From CAYVRJ01 sp964453645 (lineage in GTDB: Bacteria > Bacillota > Clostridia > Christensenellales > JAWKQI01): DNA of 64,000 nt. Made by a program: the position numbers and the translations under genes. Shown here piece after piece: positions 34,105-43,621 of the stretch. Every line of letters begins with the position of its first letter. Within the stretch, counting starts at the first letter, position 1. Below the pieces are notes generated by a model, which was given only the letters and a program-made list of their open reading frames with translations, made no database searches and was not told where the DNA came from. The DNA is taken from assembly GCA_964453645.1 (NCBI GenBank), contig CAYVRJ010000004.1, positions 124,001 through 188,000 of the forward strand, given 5' to 3'.

Positions 34105-35891
34105 AAAAAAGGCGTAAACTCATCAAGCGCCGCATGGTGCTGCTCAATTGTTCCTTAATTATTGCCACAGTTTTTTTAATTGGGTTTATCGCTATTTTTT
34201 CCTATACAAAGATTAACCAGCAAAACGCCACCTCCCTTTCTAAGCAGTTGGTCTCCCAAGCTTCCAAAAACATTGAATACTTGACCCACGATCTAAAGGG
34301 CATTGCAGACGTGGCTCACTGCGATAAAAATATTCAAACAGTACTCACCACCCCCGTGTATTCCATCTCAAAGAAATACGAGTTGACAGAAAACATCAAG
34401 CGGTTGCTGTCCGACATTTCAAAAACACGAAGTGATATTTCCAGCATTTTAATTGTTTCCAACGATTCAGTCATCTGCAACACATCCCTCAACCTCAATT
34501 ACAAGTTTAGCGTGCAGCCTTGGTATAAAAATTTGCTAGCCAAGGGGGACAGCGTGTTGCTAAAACCCCACAAACAGAGTTATGTTCAAAACTCCAGTGA
34601 GATGGTGCTCTCCTATGCACAGCGCATCAACCACTTTGACAATCGACCAACCAGCAGTGTGATCATCATTGATTTTAAGCTGAGTGCCATTGAACGGCTG
34701 TTGTCCGGCTCTGTTTCGGGGGAGAGCGGATATATCATGGTGGTGGACGACGATGCCAATGTAATTTATCACCCCGACTACTCCTACGTCTATCGTTCGT
34801 GGAACGAGATGTACTTAAAGGACGTGATCAAGACCGATGATTTAATTATCTCCGAAGTGCTGATCAGCGACAAGGACGATTTCCTCATGACACTCAACGA
34901 CCGAAACCTGCTCATCACCCGCCACAGGGTGCAGGGCAGCGATTGGACAGTGGTGGGGGTATACCCTCAAAACGAGATTATGAAGAGCCAAAACTATGTC
35001 ATTTTACTCATGGTGGGCATTGGGTTACTCATCACAGTGGTAGGGCTGTTTTCCACCACCTTGGTTTCGGGTTTAATCTTCAACCCCCTGTCCGAGTTGC
35101 AGCTTCGCATGAAGACACCCCAAGTCTCTCCCCCAACAAACACACAGTATCTGCCCGACGAAATGGGTGAACTCAACCAATCCTACGATGCCATGCTGAA
35201 CCGCATACACCTCCTCATGGAAGAAAATGTGGGCAAGGAAAAGCAAAAGCGCAAAGCGGAACTCAAGGCCTTGCAGAGCCAGATCAACCCCCACTTCCTG
35301 TATAATACTTTGGATTCCATCGTCTGGATGGCGGAGAGTAACTCCAAGGTTGCCGCAAAGATGACCGAAAGTCTAGCAAAGCTGTTTCGGTTGTCCCTGT
35401 CTAAGGGAAGGGAGATCATCCCCATTGCCGACGAAGTGGAGCACGTGAAGACCTATTTAAACATCCAGCAGCTTCGCTACGAGGACCAATTTAATTTTAA
35501 AATCGATGTGGATCCCGAACTGATGGAAAACATGACACTCAAGCTCATCTTGCAGCCCATTGCCGAAAACGCCATCTACCACGGCATCAAGAACAAGCGG
35601 GTTAAGGGTAATCTGCTGATCAAGGGCAGGCGATACTTGGACACCGTGGTGTTTCAGGTGATGGACGACGGGCCGGGTATACCCGAAGAAAAACTCAAGA
35701 CAATCTTGTCCTCCGAGCGGGAAGGAAAGGGTTTTTCGGGCATTGGAGTAAAAAACGTCAACGAACGGTTAAAGTTGTATTTCGGCAACCAGTACGGGTT
35801 GGAATTTTATTCGGTGTACGGCGTGGGAACGGTGGTGGACATCATCTTTCCCCTCATGGAAGGCGAGGAGAGTGCACATGATTCGAACTAA
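34101..35891 (+). CDS. YesM-type sensor histidine kinase
   Basis: Membrane sensor of the two-component system. The 596 residues have a Lys/Arg-rich start, a first membrane helix (about 12-34), a large extracellular domain of the Cache type (about 35-290), a second helix (about 295-320), a HAMP region, and the family kinase domain with His398 in SQINPHFLYNTLDSI. The ATPase domain has ILQPIAENAIYHG, DDGPGIP and GKGFSGIGVKNV. It overlaps the regulator upstream and the next gene by 14 bp, so all four genes of this operon are coupled. Confidence 0.92.
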   Translation: MKKRRKLIKRRMVLLNCSLIIATVFLIGFIAIFSYTKINQQNATSLSKQLVSQASKNIEYLTHDLKGIADVAHCDKNIQTVLTTPVYSISKKYELTENIKRLLSDISKTRSDISSILIVSNDSVICNTSLNLNYKFSVQPWYKNLLAKGDSVLLKPHKQSYVQNSSEMVLSYAQRINHFDNRPTSSVIIIDFKLSAIERLLSGSVSGESGYIMVVDDDANVIYHPDYSYVYRSWNEMYLKDVIKTDDLIISEVLISDKDDFLMTLNDRNLLITRHRVQGSDWTVVGVYPQNEIMKSQNYVILLMVGIGLLITVVGLFSTTLVSGLIFNPLSELQLRMKTPQVSPPTNTQYLPDEMGELNQSYDAMLNRIHLLMEENVGKEKQKRKAELKALQSQINPHFLYNTLDSIVWMAESNSKVAAKMTESLAKLFRLSLSKGREIIPIADEVEHVKTYLNIQQLRYEDQFNFKIDVDPELMENMTLKLILQPIAENAIYHGIKNKRVKGNLLIKGRRYLDTVVFQVMDDGPGIPEEKLKTILSSEREGKGFSGIGVKNVNERLKLYFGNQYGLEFYSVYGVGTVVDIIFPLMEGEESAHDSN

Positions 35892-36720
35892 GTTTACAAA
35901 ACAAATCTTGCTGCTCCTGCTCATCTCCATTGCAGCATCCATTTTATTGACGTTTGTTTTAATTTCAAATATTTCGGTGATCAATCCCTCTGTGCCGGTG
36001 GCATATACCTCCGTTGAAAAAAAGGTGATCGCCGTGTGCTGCGAAAATCCCTTGGAGGAAAATCAATTTAACCTGAGTACAAAAATTTTTACGGACTTAA
36101 ACGCCAACACAAATCTTTGTGTTTTATTAAATCCCCCAAAAGATGAGGTTTGGGACATTCTAATTCAAATTCAGCCAAACAGTGCTTCCATATCCAATCA
36201 AAGGGTGGTCACCCAAGTATATTTTAGCGATGAAACCACTGCTCGTCTGCTCAACCAGTATTTGTTTGCCAACTTGTACTCCGATTCGGCCATTGCCTTG
36301 GTGGGGGATTTTACGGGGTTGCAACGGGAAGTTGCCGCTTCGCTGGATGCACTGCTTCAAAAGAGTGGGCAAGTCATGCAGTACCACCAGTTTTCAAACG
36401 ATGTAAATCCCGTGGACCTCATGAGTTACAGTGCTGTGGTGGTCTTTGATGAAAACACGCAAGTCCTATCGGCGTTAAACGCCATGGGTTTCAAAGGCTT
36501 GCGTTTGTCCCACGGGTTTTCGCAAAAGAGTTTAATATATATTCAAGATGCAAAGCTGGACGCCTATGTATATAAAGATCAGGACGAGTTTGCAAAACGC
36601 ATCGCTCAAACTGCCGTAACCCTTTTGACATCCGATATAATCGCACCTGCCGAAGAAATTTATCAGCGGTTGCTCAACATCAACAATATCAACAGTTATT
36701 TGCAGGAGAATGGAATATGA
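35878..36720 (+). CDS. Membrane-anchored protein resembling a type I binding protein
   Basis: Function not recognised. The ATG at 35878 follows GAGGAG; a GTG at 35872 is an alternative. The 280 residues have one N-terminal membrane helix (about 9-32) and an extracellular part. The stretch with ARLLNQYLFANLY, IALVGDFTGLQREVAASLDALLQ and, later, KLDAYVYKDQDEFAKRIAQTA has the pattern of LacI/RbsB-type binding folds, though degenerate. No lipobox. Its place between a YesM-type kinase and a family 1 binding protein suggests an accessory sensor or ligand-presenting subunit for the kinase. Confidence 0.6.
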   Translation: MIRTKFTKQILLLLLISIAASILLTFVLISNISVINPSVPVAYTSVEKKVIAVCCENPLEENQFNLSTKIFTDLNANTNLCVLLNPPKDEVWDILIQIQPNSASISNQRVVTQVYFSDETTARLLNQYLFANLYSDSAIALVGDFTGLQREVAASLDALLQKSGQVMQYHQFSNDVNPVDLMSYSAVVVFDENTQVLSALNAMGFKGLRLSHGFSQKSLIYIQDAKLDAYVYKDQDEFAKRIAQTAVTLLTSDIIAPAEEIYQRLLNINNINSYLQENGI

Positions 36721-38024
36721 AAAAAATAATCGTCATCTCGCTGTCGATACTCATTTTAATAGGCGTTGCCCTGGTGTTTTTTATGAAACCCATAGAAGCT
36801 GAGAAGACGGGCATCACCATTCGCTGTGCGCTCATCGGGTATGGGGATTACGAAGCTTTGTATAAAAAAATACCCGAATTTGAGCGAGCTACAGGGCATA
36901 CTGTTGAAATTGTTTATTTAAACAACCACTTTGAACTGGACAAAAAGTTAAAAAACGATTTTCTAACGGGCAGCGTCCACTACGATGTGATTTCCGACCA
37001 CACAAGCTTTTTCACACAGTACATACCCTATTTGGAACCACTCAACAATTATTTCTCCCCCAAGGAACAGGCAGACTTCCTGCCCCGGATTTTAAACAGC
37101 GGCAAGCAGGGGGGCAACTTATATTTAATACCCCGTCATGCGGACATTTCGGTGCTCAACTACCGCACAGATATCTTTGGTGACGAATCCTTGAAAGAAC
37201 AATATTTAAATCTGTACGGCACGCCCCTAAAACCGCCCGAGGATTGGAAAGAGTTTGAGCGGCAAGCGCTGTTCTTTTCGGAATACACCAAGCTCAAGGG
37301 CACACAGTTTGCGGGCAGGGAGGAGGCGCTTACCGGACGGTTTTACGAGATTATGTTCTCCAACGGGGGAAGGTTTTTGGACGACAACGGGTATGCCGTG
37401 TTTAATTCCAAAAAGGGCATACAGTCTGCACAGATGCTCAAAACCCTCTATCAGCAGGGGGCCATGCCCCAGGATATGCTGAGCTACCTGTGGGACGATC
37501 TGGCTAAAAACTTTGCCCGGGGAGAGGTTGTGATGTATATGGAGTGGCACAGCTACACCAATATGCTCAGCGACCCGGAGCGCTCCGTAGTTGCCGGAAA
37601 ATACGACATCGCTCGCCTGCCCAAGGGGGATATGGGCGTTTGTGCGGGTTGGGTAGGGGTACACGGTTTTTCCATTACAAAAGCCTCCAAGAACAAAGAG
37701 GCAGCCAGTGAGCTCATTCGGTTTTTAACAAATTCACAAAATCAATACGAGGAGTGTGAGATCGGTTATTTGCCCGTTCGAGCCTCTGTGTGGGATTCCC
37801 TGCTGCAATCTGTTAAAACAAAAAACAACGCATTTGAGGAAAAACGGCTCAACCTTGCCCGGGAGCAATTTGCAAACGATTCCTATACACCCCCCTTAAC
37901 ACCCCGGTGGATCGCTGCATCCGACATTTTGTTTCCCATTTTGCAACAAATTATGCTGGACGAGGTCAGCGTTTCGGAGGGTTTAAACAATGCTGTCAAG
38001 CAGGTGAACTCCATAAAGGAATGA
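36717..38024 (+). CDS. Family 1 solute-binding protein, membrane-anchored
   Basis: Carbohydrate-type extracellular binding protein (435 residues) like those of oligosaccharide importers: segments GHTVEIVYLNN, YDVISDHTSFFTQYI, AGWVGVHGFSITKASKNKEAASELIRFLT are characteristic. Two things are unusual. The signal region (IIVISLSILILIGVALVFFM) has no cysteine lipobox and probably stays as a membrane anchor. No CUT1-type permease genes accompany it. In this setting, last gene of a two-component operon, it is more likely to pass ligand information to the kinase than to transport. It overlaps the previous gene by ATGA. Confidence 0.85.
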   Translation: MKKIIVISLSILILIGVALVFFMKPIEAEKTGITIRCALIGYGDYEALYKKIPEFERATGHTVEIVYLNNHFELDKKLKNDFLTGSVHYDVISDHTSFFTQYIPYLEPLNNYFSPKEQADFLPRILNSGKQGGNLYLIPRHADISVLNYRTDIFGDESLKEQYLNLYGTPLKPPEDWKEFERQALFFSEYTKLKGTQFAGREEALTGRFYEIMFSNGGRFLDDNGYAVFNSKKGIQSAQMLKTLYQQGAMPQDMLSYLWDDLAKNFARGEVVMYMEWHSYTNMLSDPERSVVAGKYDIARLPKGDMGVCAGWVGVHGFSITKASKNKEAASELIRFLTNSQNQYEECEIGYLPVRASVWDSLLQSVKTKNNAFEEKRLNLAREQFANDSYTPPLTPRWIAASDILFPILQQIMLDEVSVSEGLNNAVKQVNSIKE

Positions 38025-38434
38025 AAAAAAAGAATCGTTACAGATGTTATTCTGTAACGACATAAGAGTTGATTTCCTGTTTATTAGAATGAAAGCTTTG
38101 GAGGTTAATTGTACATAGCTTTTCAAATATTGTTATATTCTCGGGGGAGCGAGCATTTCCAAACCTATCTCACCAAAGTTGGGGGAATTTTGTTTGGGAG
38201 TATTTGTTTCTTCTTTCGTATATGCCTCACGGCTAGCCTTCTTTCAACATTTTAAGGGTTTCCTCTCTTTATAGTATGTCATTTATATAAACGTGGTGCA
38301 TATAAACTAAACCTAAAGTTAATTATTTTAAAGTTTGTTAAAATGGCCGTAATATCGTTCAGGCATAAAAAATCATAGTATATAATAGTATTTTAGTGCA
38401 GCTAGCATCTAAAGCGTTATACACCGGGGGGGAT
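38025..38434 (+). other. Intergenic region before the TetR gene
   Basis: No gene is convincing in these 410 bp. A perfect 8-bp stem CGTTACAG/CTGTAACG (38036-38043, 38052-38059) comes just after the binding-protein stop codon and could end the sensor operon, though it lacks a good T run. A G-rich stretch around 38142-38195 (TTCTCGGGGGAGCGAGC and GTTGGGGGAATTT) has no assigned role. A promoter for the TetR gene is at 38358-38386 (TTCAGG, 17 bp, TATAAT). Confidence 0.55.
38358..38386 (+). promoter_or_regulatory. Promoter of the TetR-family gene
   Basis: TTCAGG (38358-38363) and a perfect TATAAT (38381-38386) are 17 bp apart; the -35 is weak. The start codon is about 50 bp downstream. Confidence 0.55.
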
Positions 38435-39097
38435 ATGCGATTGAACAAAAAAAGCTCACAAAGGATTGCGTCTTATAATATTGAACACATTACCGAAACG
38501 GCAATGAGGTTGTTTTTAAGTAAGGGAGCAAGAAACACAAAAATTGATGAAATTGCAGATGAAGGGGACATCAGCAAAGTAACCATATACAAGTACTTTC
38601 CCACAAAGTTAGATATTGCAATGGCTGTTTTTCGTGAATATATTATGCAGCAATCTGAGTATGTACAAAAATATATATTAAACACCAACTACCAAAATCT
38701 ATCTGGGCTAAAGCAGCTATACTACCTGTTTATGGCCTATCCGGAGATGCACATGGAAAACCAAGGGGTATTGCCGTTTTTTAGCGAACTGAACGTAATG
38801 ACAGCACACGATGGATTGCCCGCAAAAAAACAAAGAGAAGTACAAAAAAGATTAAAATTCTACAACGGGCTGTACACAAGTGCAATTGAAAAGGGAATAT
38901 CCGATGGAAGCATTCAACAATGTCACTCAAACAATGAAACTTGTTTTCAAATTGTGCAACACGCAGTTCAGGGATATTTTATTAAACTATTTTTGCTGCA
39001 CGGCAGAGACTACTTTGCTTGTAACAAGGCAGAAGTCTATGAATATTTAAAGTGTATGATCAGCAAAATGTTGGTGTTATACAAAAACAGCAAGTAA
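38435..39097 (+). CDS. TetR-family transcriptional regulator
   Basis: Predicted repressor of unknown target. The ATG at 38435 (MRLNKKSSQ) follows a G-rich site. The 220 residues have an N-terminal TetR helix-turn-helix (AMRLFLSKGARNTKIDEIADEGDISKVTIYKYFPTK as pattern, about 22-58), and a C-terminal ligand domain rich in aromatic residues and cysteines. It stands alone between the sensor operon and a convergent sortase gene, so it may act on itself or on distant genes. Its base composition looks more AT-rich than the genes around it. Confidence 0.85.
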   Translation: MRLNKKSSQRIASYNIEHITETAMRLFLSKGARNTKIDEIADEGDISKVTIYKYFPTKLDIAMAVFREYIMQQSEYVQKYILNTNYQNLSGLKQLYYLFMAYPEMHMENQGVLPFFSELNVMTAHDGLPAKKQREVQKRLKFYNGLYTSAIEKGISDGSIQQCHSNNETCFQIVQHAVQGYFIKLFLLHGRDYFACNKAEVYEYLKCMISKMLVLYKNSK

Positions 39098-39110
39098 ATG
39101 AAAAATTTAA

Positions 39111-39138
39111 AAAGGCGTGCCGCATGGAGCACGCCTTT
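39111..39138. terminator. Bidirectional terminator, tetR-type gene and sortase gene
   Basis: A 10-bp perfect stem, AAAGGCGTGC (39111-39120) with GCACGCCTTT (39129-39138), is flanked by A and T runs, so it can end transcription from both sides. Confidence 0.9.
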
Positions 39139-39161
39139 TTAAGTTTATTATAAAACGATGG

Positions 39162-40100
39162 TTACTTGGGGGAATTGGTGTTTGGATCAAATGGAACCAT
39201 TTTTGCCATAACGGCCAAACGGCCATCGGTATATTCGTGGTAGTTTCTCTCACAAGTTGAGAAAGTGACGATTCTGTCCTTCACGGTCACAGACACATCG
39301 TTCTTAACCATGGAGCGGGATTGATACTTGTTCACAAAATCCATAAACGCTGTATCTGTCTTAAACTTTCTCTCACGATATTTTTCCTCAGCTTCCAGAA
39401 CGTTCACTGCAAAAATCTCTAGTTTAAAGGTTTCGCTGGGAGTGATTAAATAAGCTGACTTGTGTTCATCAAAATACTTCTGGCTTTCATATTTTGTGAA
39501 AATGTTGAACATAGAACCGTTTTTCATGTTATGTCCGTAGACGACATTGTTCTTATCCGAAAAATCAGAAGAATTTTGATAATCCAAGAAGATAGCACCA
39601 GCATTGTTGCGCTTTTTCTCAAAGGTGTAACTAATGTAGTAGCTGTTGTCCTTACCCTGAACGATGGGATAACTAATAGCTTCGTTGTCGATAATAATCC
39701 AGCCCACCGTGTCTTTGTTTATTTTTTTCAATGAATCAAAATCAACACTCAAGCTGTTGAGAGAGGGAATGCCGGGGATATCCGGAGTCACCTGATCGCC
39801 AGGCTTTGGCTTGGGACCATAGGAAGCCAACTGATCGGGATTGAACTTTCCGGGGCCGTATTGCTGAATATCGTTATATTCTATTCCCGCAGCAATCTCT
39901 TGAGGTACTTCTTCTAATAAATTCACAAGAGCCACAACCAACGCAATTAAAGCAACTCCGGCAATGGCGATATATGCCCAATTGGGCAACCCTTTTTTCT
40001 TGCTGCTAGGCCTTCTGGAAGAAGGACGGCGAACTTGCTTTGAAGGATGATTGGAATTTGGATTCTGACGATAATTAACGGGACGATTACTTTGATTCAT
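39162..40100 (-). CDS. srtB: Class B sortase
   Basis: Cysteine transpeptidase that attaches surface proteins to the wall. The 312 residues begin with a basic, Asn/Arg/Ser-rich cytoplasmic tail (1-38), then one membrane helix (about 41-62), a spacer, and the sortase domain with His190 (VVYGHNM), Cys283 (TFSTCE) and Arg294 (DGRLAV). These are the catalytic triad of class B. No substrate with a sorting signal was found in the window. It has its own promoter (TTGATT/TATAAT on the minus strand, 40141-40170) and shares a terminator with the TetR gene. Confidence 0.9.
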   Translation of the reverse strand: MNQSNRPVNYRQNPNSNHPSKQVRRPSSRRPSSKKKGLPNWAYIAIAGVALIALVVALVNLLEEVPQEIAAGIEYNDIQQYGPGKFNPDQLASYGPKPKPGDQVTPDIPGIPSLNSLSVDFDSLKKINKDTVGWIIIDNEAISYPIVQGKDNSYYISYTFEKKRNNAGAIFLDYQNSSDFSDKNNVVYGHNMKNGSMFNIFTKYESQKYFDEHKSAYLITPSETFKLEIFAVNVLEAEEKYRERKFKTDTAFMDFVNKYQSRSMVKNDVSVTVKDRIVTFSTCERNYHEYTDGRLAVMAKMVPFDPNTNSPK

Positions 40101-40140
40101 TTCCTACACTCCATTTTTTATAAAAATAATTAAAACATAA

Positions 40141-40170
40141 ATTATACAGTTTTGCAAGTTATAAAATCAA
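40141..40170 (-). promoter_or_regulatory. Promoter of the class B sortase gene
   Basis: On the minus strand TTGATT (40165-40170) and TATAAT (40141-40146) are 18 bp apart, about 40 bp upstream of the sortase start codon. Confidence 0.6.
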
Positions 40171-40239
40171 TTTTTGAAAAGATTTCAAAAATAGTTTACA
40201 TTAATGCTGTACAATTTTACTATAAGACGAATATTTTGG

Positions 40240-40268
40240 TTGAAATGTTCCAAAGTATTTAATAGAAT
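40240..40268 (+). promoter_or_regulatory. Promoter of the ppk operon
   Basis: TTGAAA (40240-40245) and TAGAAT (40263-40268) are 17 bp apart, about 30 bp upstream of the ppk start codon. No TTTACA-type Pho box was seen here, unlike the pst operon. Confidence 0.65.
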
Positions 40269-40297
40269 AAGAGTAAACATTGTGAACGGGAGATTGA

Positions 40298-42448
40298 ATG
40301 GCAAAAAATATTTATCAAAATCGAGAATTGAGCTGGCTAAAGTTTAATGAGCGTGTGCTCATGGAAGGTGCAAACAGTGCAACTCCCCTCTTAGAGCGGC
40401 TCAAGTTCATTTCAATCTTTGACAGCAACCTGGACGAATTTTTTATGATTCGGGTGGGCAGTTTGTTTGACCGTACCCTGATGTCTTCGGACAATGCCGG
40501 CTGCCGCACGGGTATGAGTGTTGAAAAGCAGCTTTCCAGTGTTTTTGCCCAAGTAAAAGCCCTCATCCCCAAAAGAGATAAAATTTTTGATGAAGTCAAC
40601 AAAGGGCTAGCGGAACTAGGCATTAAAAAAATCGAAATCAAAGAGTTGAGTGACGAAGAAAAGAAAAAGATTGAAAAGTATTTTGTCTCTGAAATACTGC
40701 CCTTGACTTCCCCTTTGGTGATCGATGCCGTTCACCCCTTTCCCTTTTTGCGAAACAAAAGTGTGTACGTTGGGTTTAGCATTTCTTCCAAAGCCGATAA
40801 GGGAGAAAAAAACCAAAAAAAGAAATTTGGACTCATACCAATTGTTGCCCCACTTGAGCGAATTGTGCATCTCCCACATGCAACGGATGACTCCTATTGT
40901 TTAATTGAAGACTTGGTTATGTACTTTGCTGAAAAAATATTTAAAAAATATAAAATACACGAACGGTTTGTCTTTCGAATTACCCGCAATGCAGATATCA
41001 GCGTAGACGAGGCATTGTTTGATTACGACTTAGACTTTCGCACCGCCATGAGTGAGATTTTAAAAAACCGAAGAAAGCTGGCCCCTGTGCGCTTGCAAAT
41101 TAAAGGCAATGCGGGGGAAGATTCCGTGAAGCAATTGCAAAAGCGTTTGGCGCTGACGGACAATCAAATCTTTTTTGAAAAATCTCCTCTGGGTTTGTCC
41201 TATGCCTTTGAACTGATGGAAAGGGTGAAGGCCAAGAAGAATTTGTTCTATAAAGAATTGGTCCAGGCTAATTTGGATGAGCGTATTACCCCCAAGGATT
41301 TAATTGCATATATTCGGAAACGAGATGTGTTGTTTGCATATCCCTATCAGAGCACCCGTCCATTTATTGCAATCCTTCGCTCTCTTGCAGACGATCCCGA
41401 CGTGGTTTCCATTAAAATCACTCTGTACCGAGTGGCTCAGAGCAGCAGGATTATATCTGCCCTCATTAAAGCTGCGGAAAACGGAAAAGATGTGGTGGTG
41501 GTTGTGGAGCTTCGGGCTAGGTTTGATGAAGAAAACAATATCAACTGGTCGCAACACCTAGAGGAAGCAGGAGCCACAGTGATTTACGGCATGCCCGGAT
41601 ATAAAGTTCACTCCAAACTCTTGCTGATCACCCGCAAGCAGGGGAAGGAAATTGAATATTTAACCCATGTGGGCACGGGTAACTACAACGAACAGACGGC
41701 AAAACTATACACAGATTTTTCGCTGCTCACCATGAACAAGGAAATCGGTTCGGAAGTTTCCATGATTTTTAACGATTTGGCAATGGGTGAACTCACCGAC
41801 GACACAAAACATATGCTCATCGCCCCCAATTGCTTGAAATCCCGCATCATCACCTTGATCGATACGGAAATTGCTTGTGCAAGGGCGGGGGAGGCTGCCC
41901 GGATTGTGATTAAGTGTAATTCCATTAGCGACAAAGCGATTATCGATAAATTAATCGAAGCCTCCAATGCGGGGGTGAAGATACTCCTGTTCATCCGGGG
42001 AATATGTTGCTTTAAGCCCGGTGTGCTGGGGCAGACGGAAAATATTGTGGTGAAAAGCGTTGTGGGCAGATTGCTGGAGCACTCCAGAGTATATATTTTT
42101 GGCACAAAGGAAAGACAGAAGATGTATATCTCCAGTGCAGATTTTATGACTCGCAATACCCAAAACAGGGTGGAAGTGGCAGTGCCCATCTATGATTTGC
42201 GAATTCAGGAAATGATTCTTAAAATGATAGAGTATATGGATAAAGACAACGTTAAGGCAAGAATACTGCTTGAAAACGGGGATTACGCAAACCTGCCCTC
42301 GGGAAGTGAAGCGTTTGATTCCCAAGTGCACTTTTATGCACTGTTTGACGATTGGACAAAGGAACTCTCAAAGGAAATATTAACGAGCAAAGCATTGAGT
42401 GTCCATCCTGAAAAGGGAAGAAAGCGATTGTTTAGGAAAAAATCATGA
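40298..42448 (+). CDS. ppk: Polyphosphate kinase 1
   Basis: Makes polyphosphate from ATP reversibly, at the membrane or in the cytosol. The 716-residue protein has the N-terminal signature NRELSWLKFNERVLMEG, the central domain with DPDVVSIKITLYR, and the two C-terminal phospholipase-D-like domains; the autophosphorylated histidine is His438 in GYKVHSKLLLI, followed by THVGTGNYNEQTAKLYTDFSLLT. Length and motifs are typical. GGGAG precedes the ATG. It overlaps the next gene by ATGA. Together with the pst operon it indicates phosphate storage capacity. Confidence 0.96.
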   Translation: MAKNIYQNRELSWLKFNERVLMEGANSATPLLERLKFISIFDSNLDEFFMIRVGSLFDRTLMSSDNAGCRTGMSVEKQLSSVFAQVKALIPKRDKIFDEVNKGLAELGIKKIEIKELSDEEKKKIEKYFVSEILPLTSPLVIDAVHPFPFLRNKSVYVGFSISSKADKGEKNQKKKFGLIPIVAPLERIVHLPHATDDSYCLIEDLVMYFAEKIFKKYKIHERFVFRITRNADISVDEALFDYDLDFRTAMSEILKNRRKLAPVRLQIKGNAGEDSVKQLQKRLALTDNQIFFEKSPLGLSYAFELMERVKAKKNLFYKELVQANLDERITPKDLIAYIRKRDVLFAYPYQSTRPFIAILRSLADDPDVVSIKITLYRVAQSSRIISALIKAAENGKDVVVVVELRARFDEENNINWSQHLEEAGATVIYGMPGYKVHSKLLLITRKQGKEIEYLTHVGTGNYNEQTAKLYTDFSLLTMNKEIGSEVSMIFNDLAMGELTDDTKHMLIAPNCLKSRIITLIDTEIACARAGEAARIVIKCNSISDKAIIDKLIEASNAGVKILLFIRGICCFKPGVLGQTENIVVKSVVGRLLEHSRVYIFGTKERQKMYISSADFMTRNTQNRVEVAVPIYDLRIQEMILKMIEYMDKDNVKARILLENGDYANLPSGSEAFDSQVHFYALFDDWTKELSKEILTSKALSVHPEKGRKRLFRKKS

Positions 42449-43620
42449 TAGAATTATATGAAGAACTGTGCATAAATCGGTTCAGGGGCGGTCTTGCCAT
42501 CGATACCACCACGGGAAACGTGGAGGGATTTTTGGCGTTACACAAGTATTTAAAGGAAAACTACCCTTGCCTGCACGAATACGCTCCTCCCGAACTGATT
42601 GACGAATACGGGTTGTTGTTTTCCATCAAGGGTGAGAGGCCGGGAGATGGAATTTGCTTTTTAGCCCACATGGACACTGTGCCCGCACAAGAGGAGGAGT
42701 GGACGCATCCCCCCTACGGCGGCGAAATAGACAACGGGTTTATCTACGGTCGAGGTGCCTTTGATATGAAGGGGCAGTTGTTTGCCATTTTAGAGGCAGT
42801 GGAACACCTGCTCAACGCAGGACAAAAGCCCAGGAGCGATATATATTTATTTTTTGGGTTCGATGAAGAGAGTGCAAACAACGTGTGCGCTGCCACTGCG
42901 GTTGCACTGCTAAAGAGCCGGAACGTTTCCCTAAAGTACGTGCTGGACGAAGGGGGCAGTGTGGACGGCCATGAGGTGCACATCGGCATTGGCGAAAAAG
43001 GGTATTTGGACATTGAACTGGTGTGCAGGGGAGAGGGGGGACATTCCTCCAATCCACCCAAAGCAACAGCCTTAACGGACGTTTGCACAGCGGTTACTCA
43101 TTTAAAAAAGCTAAAGTTTAAAAAGATAAAGCTGATGGAAAGGGAATACAACACAACCTTTGCACCCACCATGGCTAAGGGTTCGGACGCTATGAACGTG
43201 TTGCCAACGTCCGCTTCAATTGGCATTAACTTTCGTTTGGTTTATGGACAATCCATTCAAGAAACAGTGAGTGCAGTGCAAAAAATTATGCCCAATGGAG
43301 TGGAGGTCAACGTCCTCATGGGAAACGAACCCACTCCGTTGTCAAAAACCGATTCTCCTGGATACAGACGAATCTTTCAGGCCATGGAAGAACTTTTTCC
43401 GGGAAAAACAGTTTTACCCATTATGATTCGCTATGGAACGGACAGCAGGCATTTTCACACCCTGTGCGAGAACGTGTACCGCATCACCCCTTTTGTCACC
43501 TATGAAGAGGACAGCAAGACAATTCACAAGAGCGATGAAAGGCTTTCTGTGGAGAGTTTTATGGGTGCTGTGCGGTTTTATTTAGATTTAATAGAAAATG
43601 ATAACTATTGGAGGAAGTAA
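42445..43620 (+). CDS. M20 family metallopeptidase
   Basis: Predicted zinc dipeptidase or related amidohydrolase in the cytoplasm. The 391 residues have the M20 metal motifs LAHMDTVP (about residue 70), GRGAFDMKGQL, FGFDEESANN with the catalytic and metal-binding acidic pair, and a late histidine in DSRHFHTL. A dimerisation domain lies in the middle (GEGGHSSNPPKA). The closest known types are PepV/Sapep-like and ArgE/DapE-like enzymes; specificity cannot be told. Translationally coupled to ppk (ATGA). Confidence 0.85.
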   Translation: MIELYEELCINRFRGGLAIDTTTGNVEGFLALHKYLKENYPCLHEYAPPELIDEYGLLFSIKGERPGDGICFLAHMDTVPAQEEEWTHPPYGGEIDNGFIYGRGAFDMKGQLFAILEAVEHLLNAGQKPRSDIYLFFGFDEESANNVCAATAVALLKSRNVSLKYVLDEGGSVDGHEVHIGIGEKGYLDIELVCRGEGGHSSNPPKATALTDVCTAVTHLKKLKFKKIKLMEREYNTTFAPTMAKGSDAMNVLPTSASIGINFRLVYGQSIQETVSAVQKIMPNGVEVNVLMGNEPTPLSKTDSPGYRRIFQAMEELFPGKTVLPIMIRYGTDSRHFHTLCENVYRITPFVTYEEDSKTIHKSDERLSVESFMGAVRFYLDLIENDNYWRK

Positions 43621-43621
43621 T

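Noticed and set aside
41683..42189. Open frame of 168 codons on the minus strand
   Set aside because: It lies fully inside ppk, which is certain from end to end. No ribosome site, no recognisable domain.
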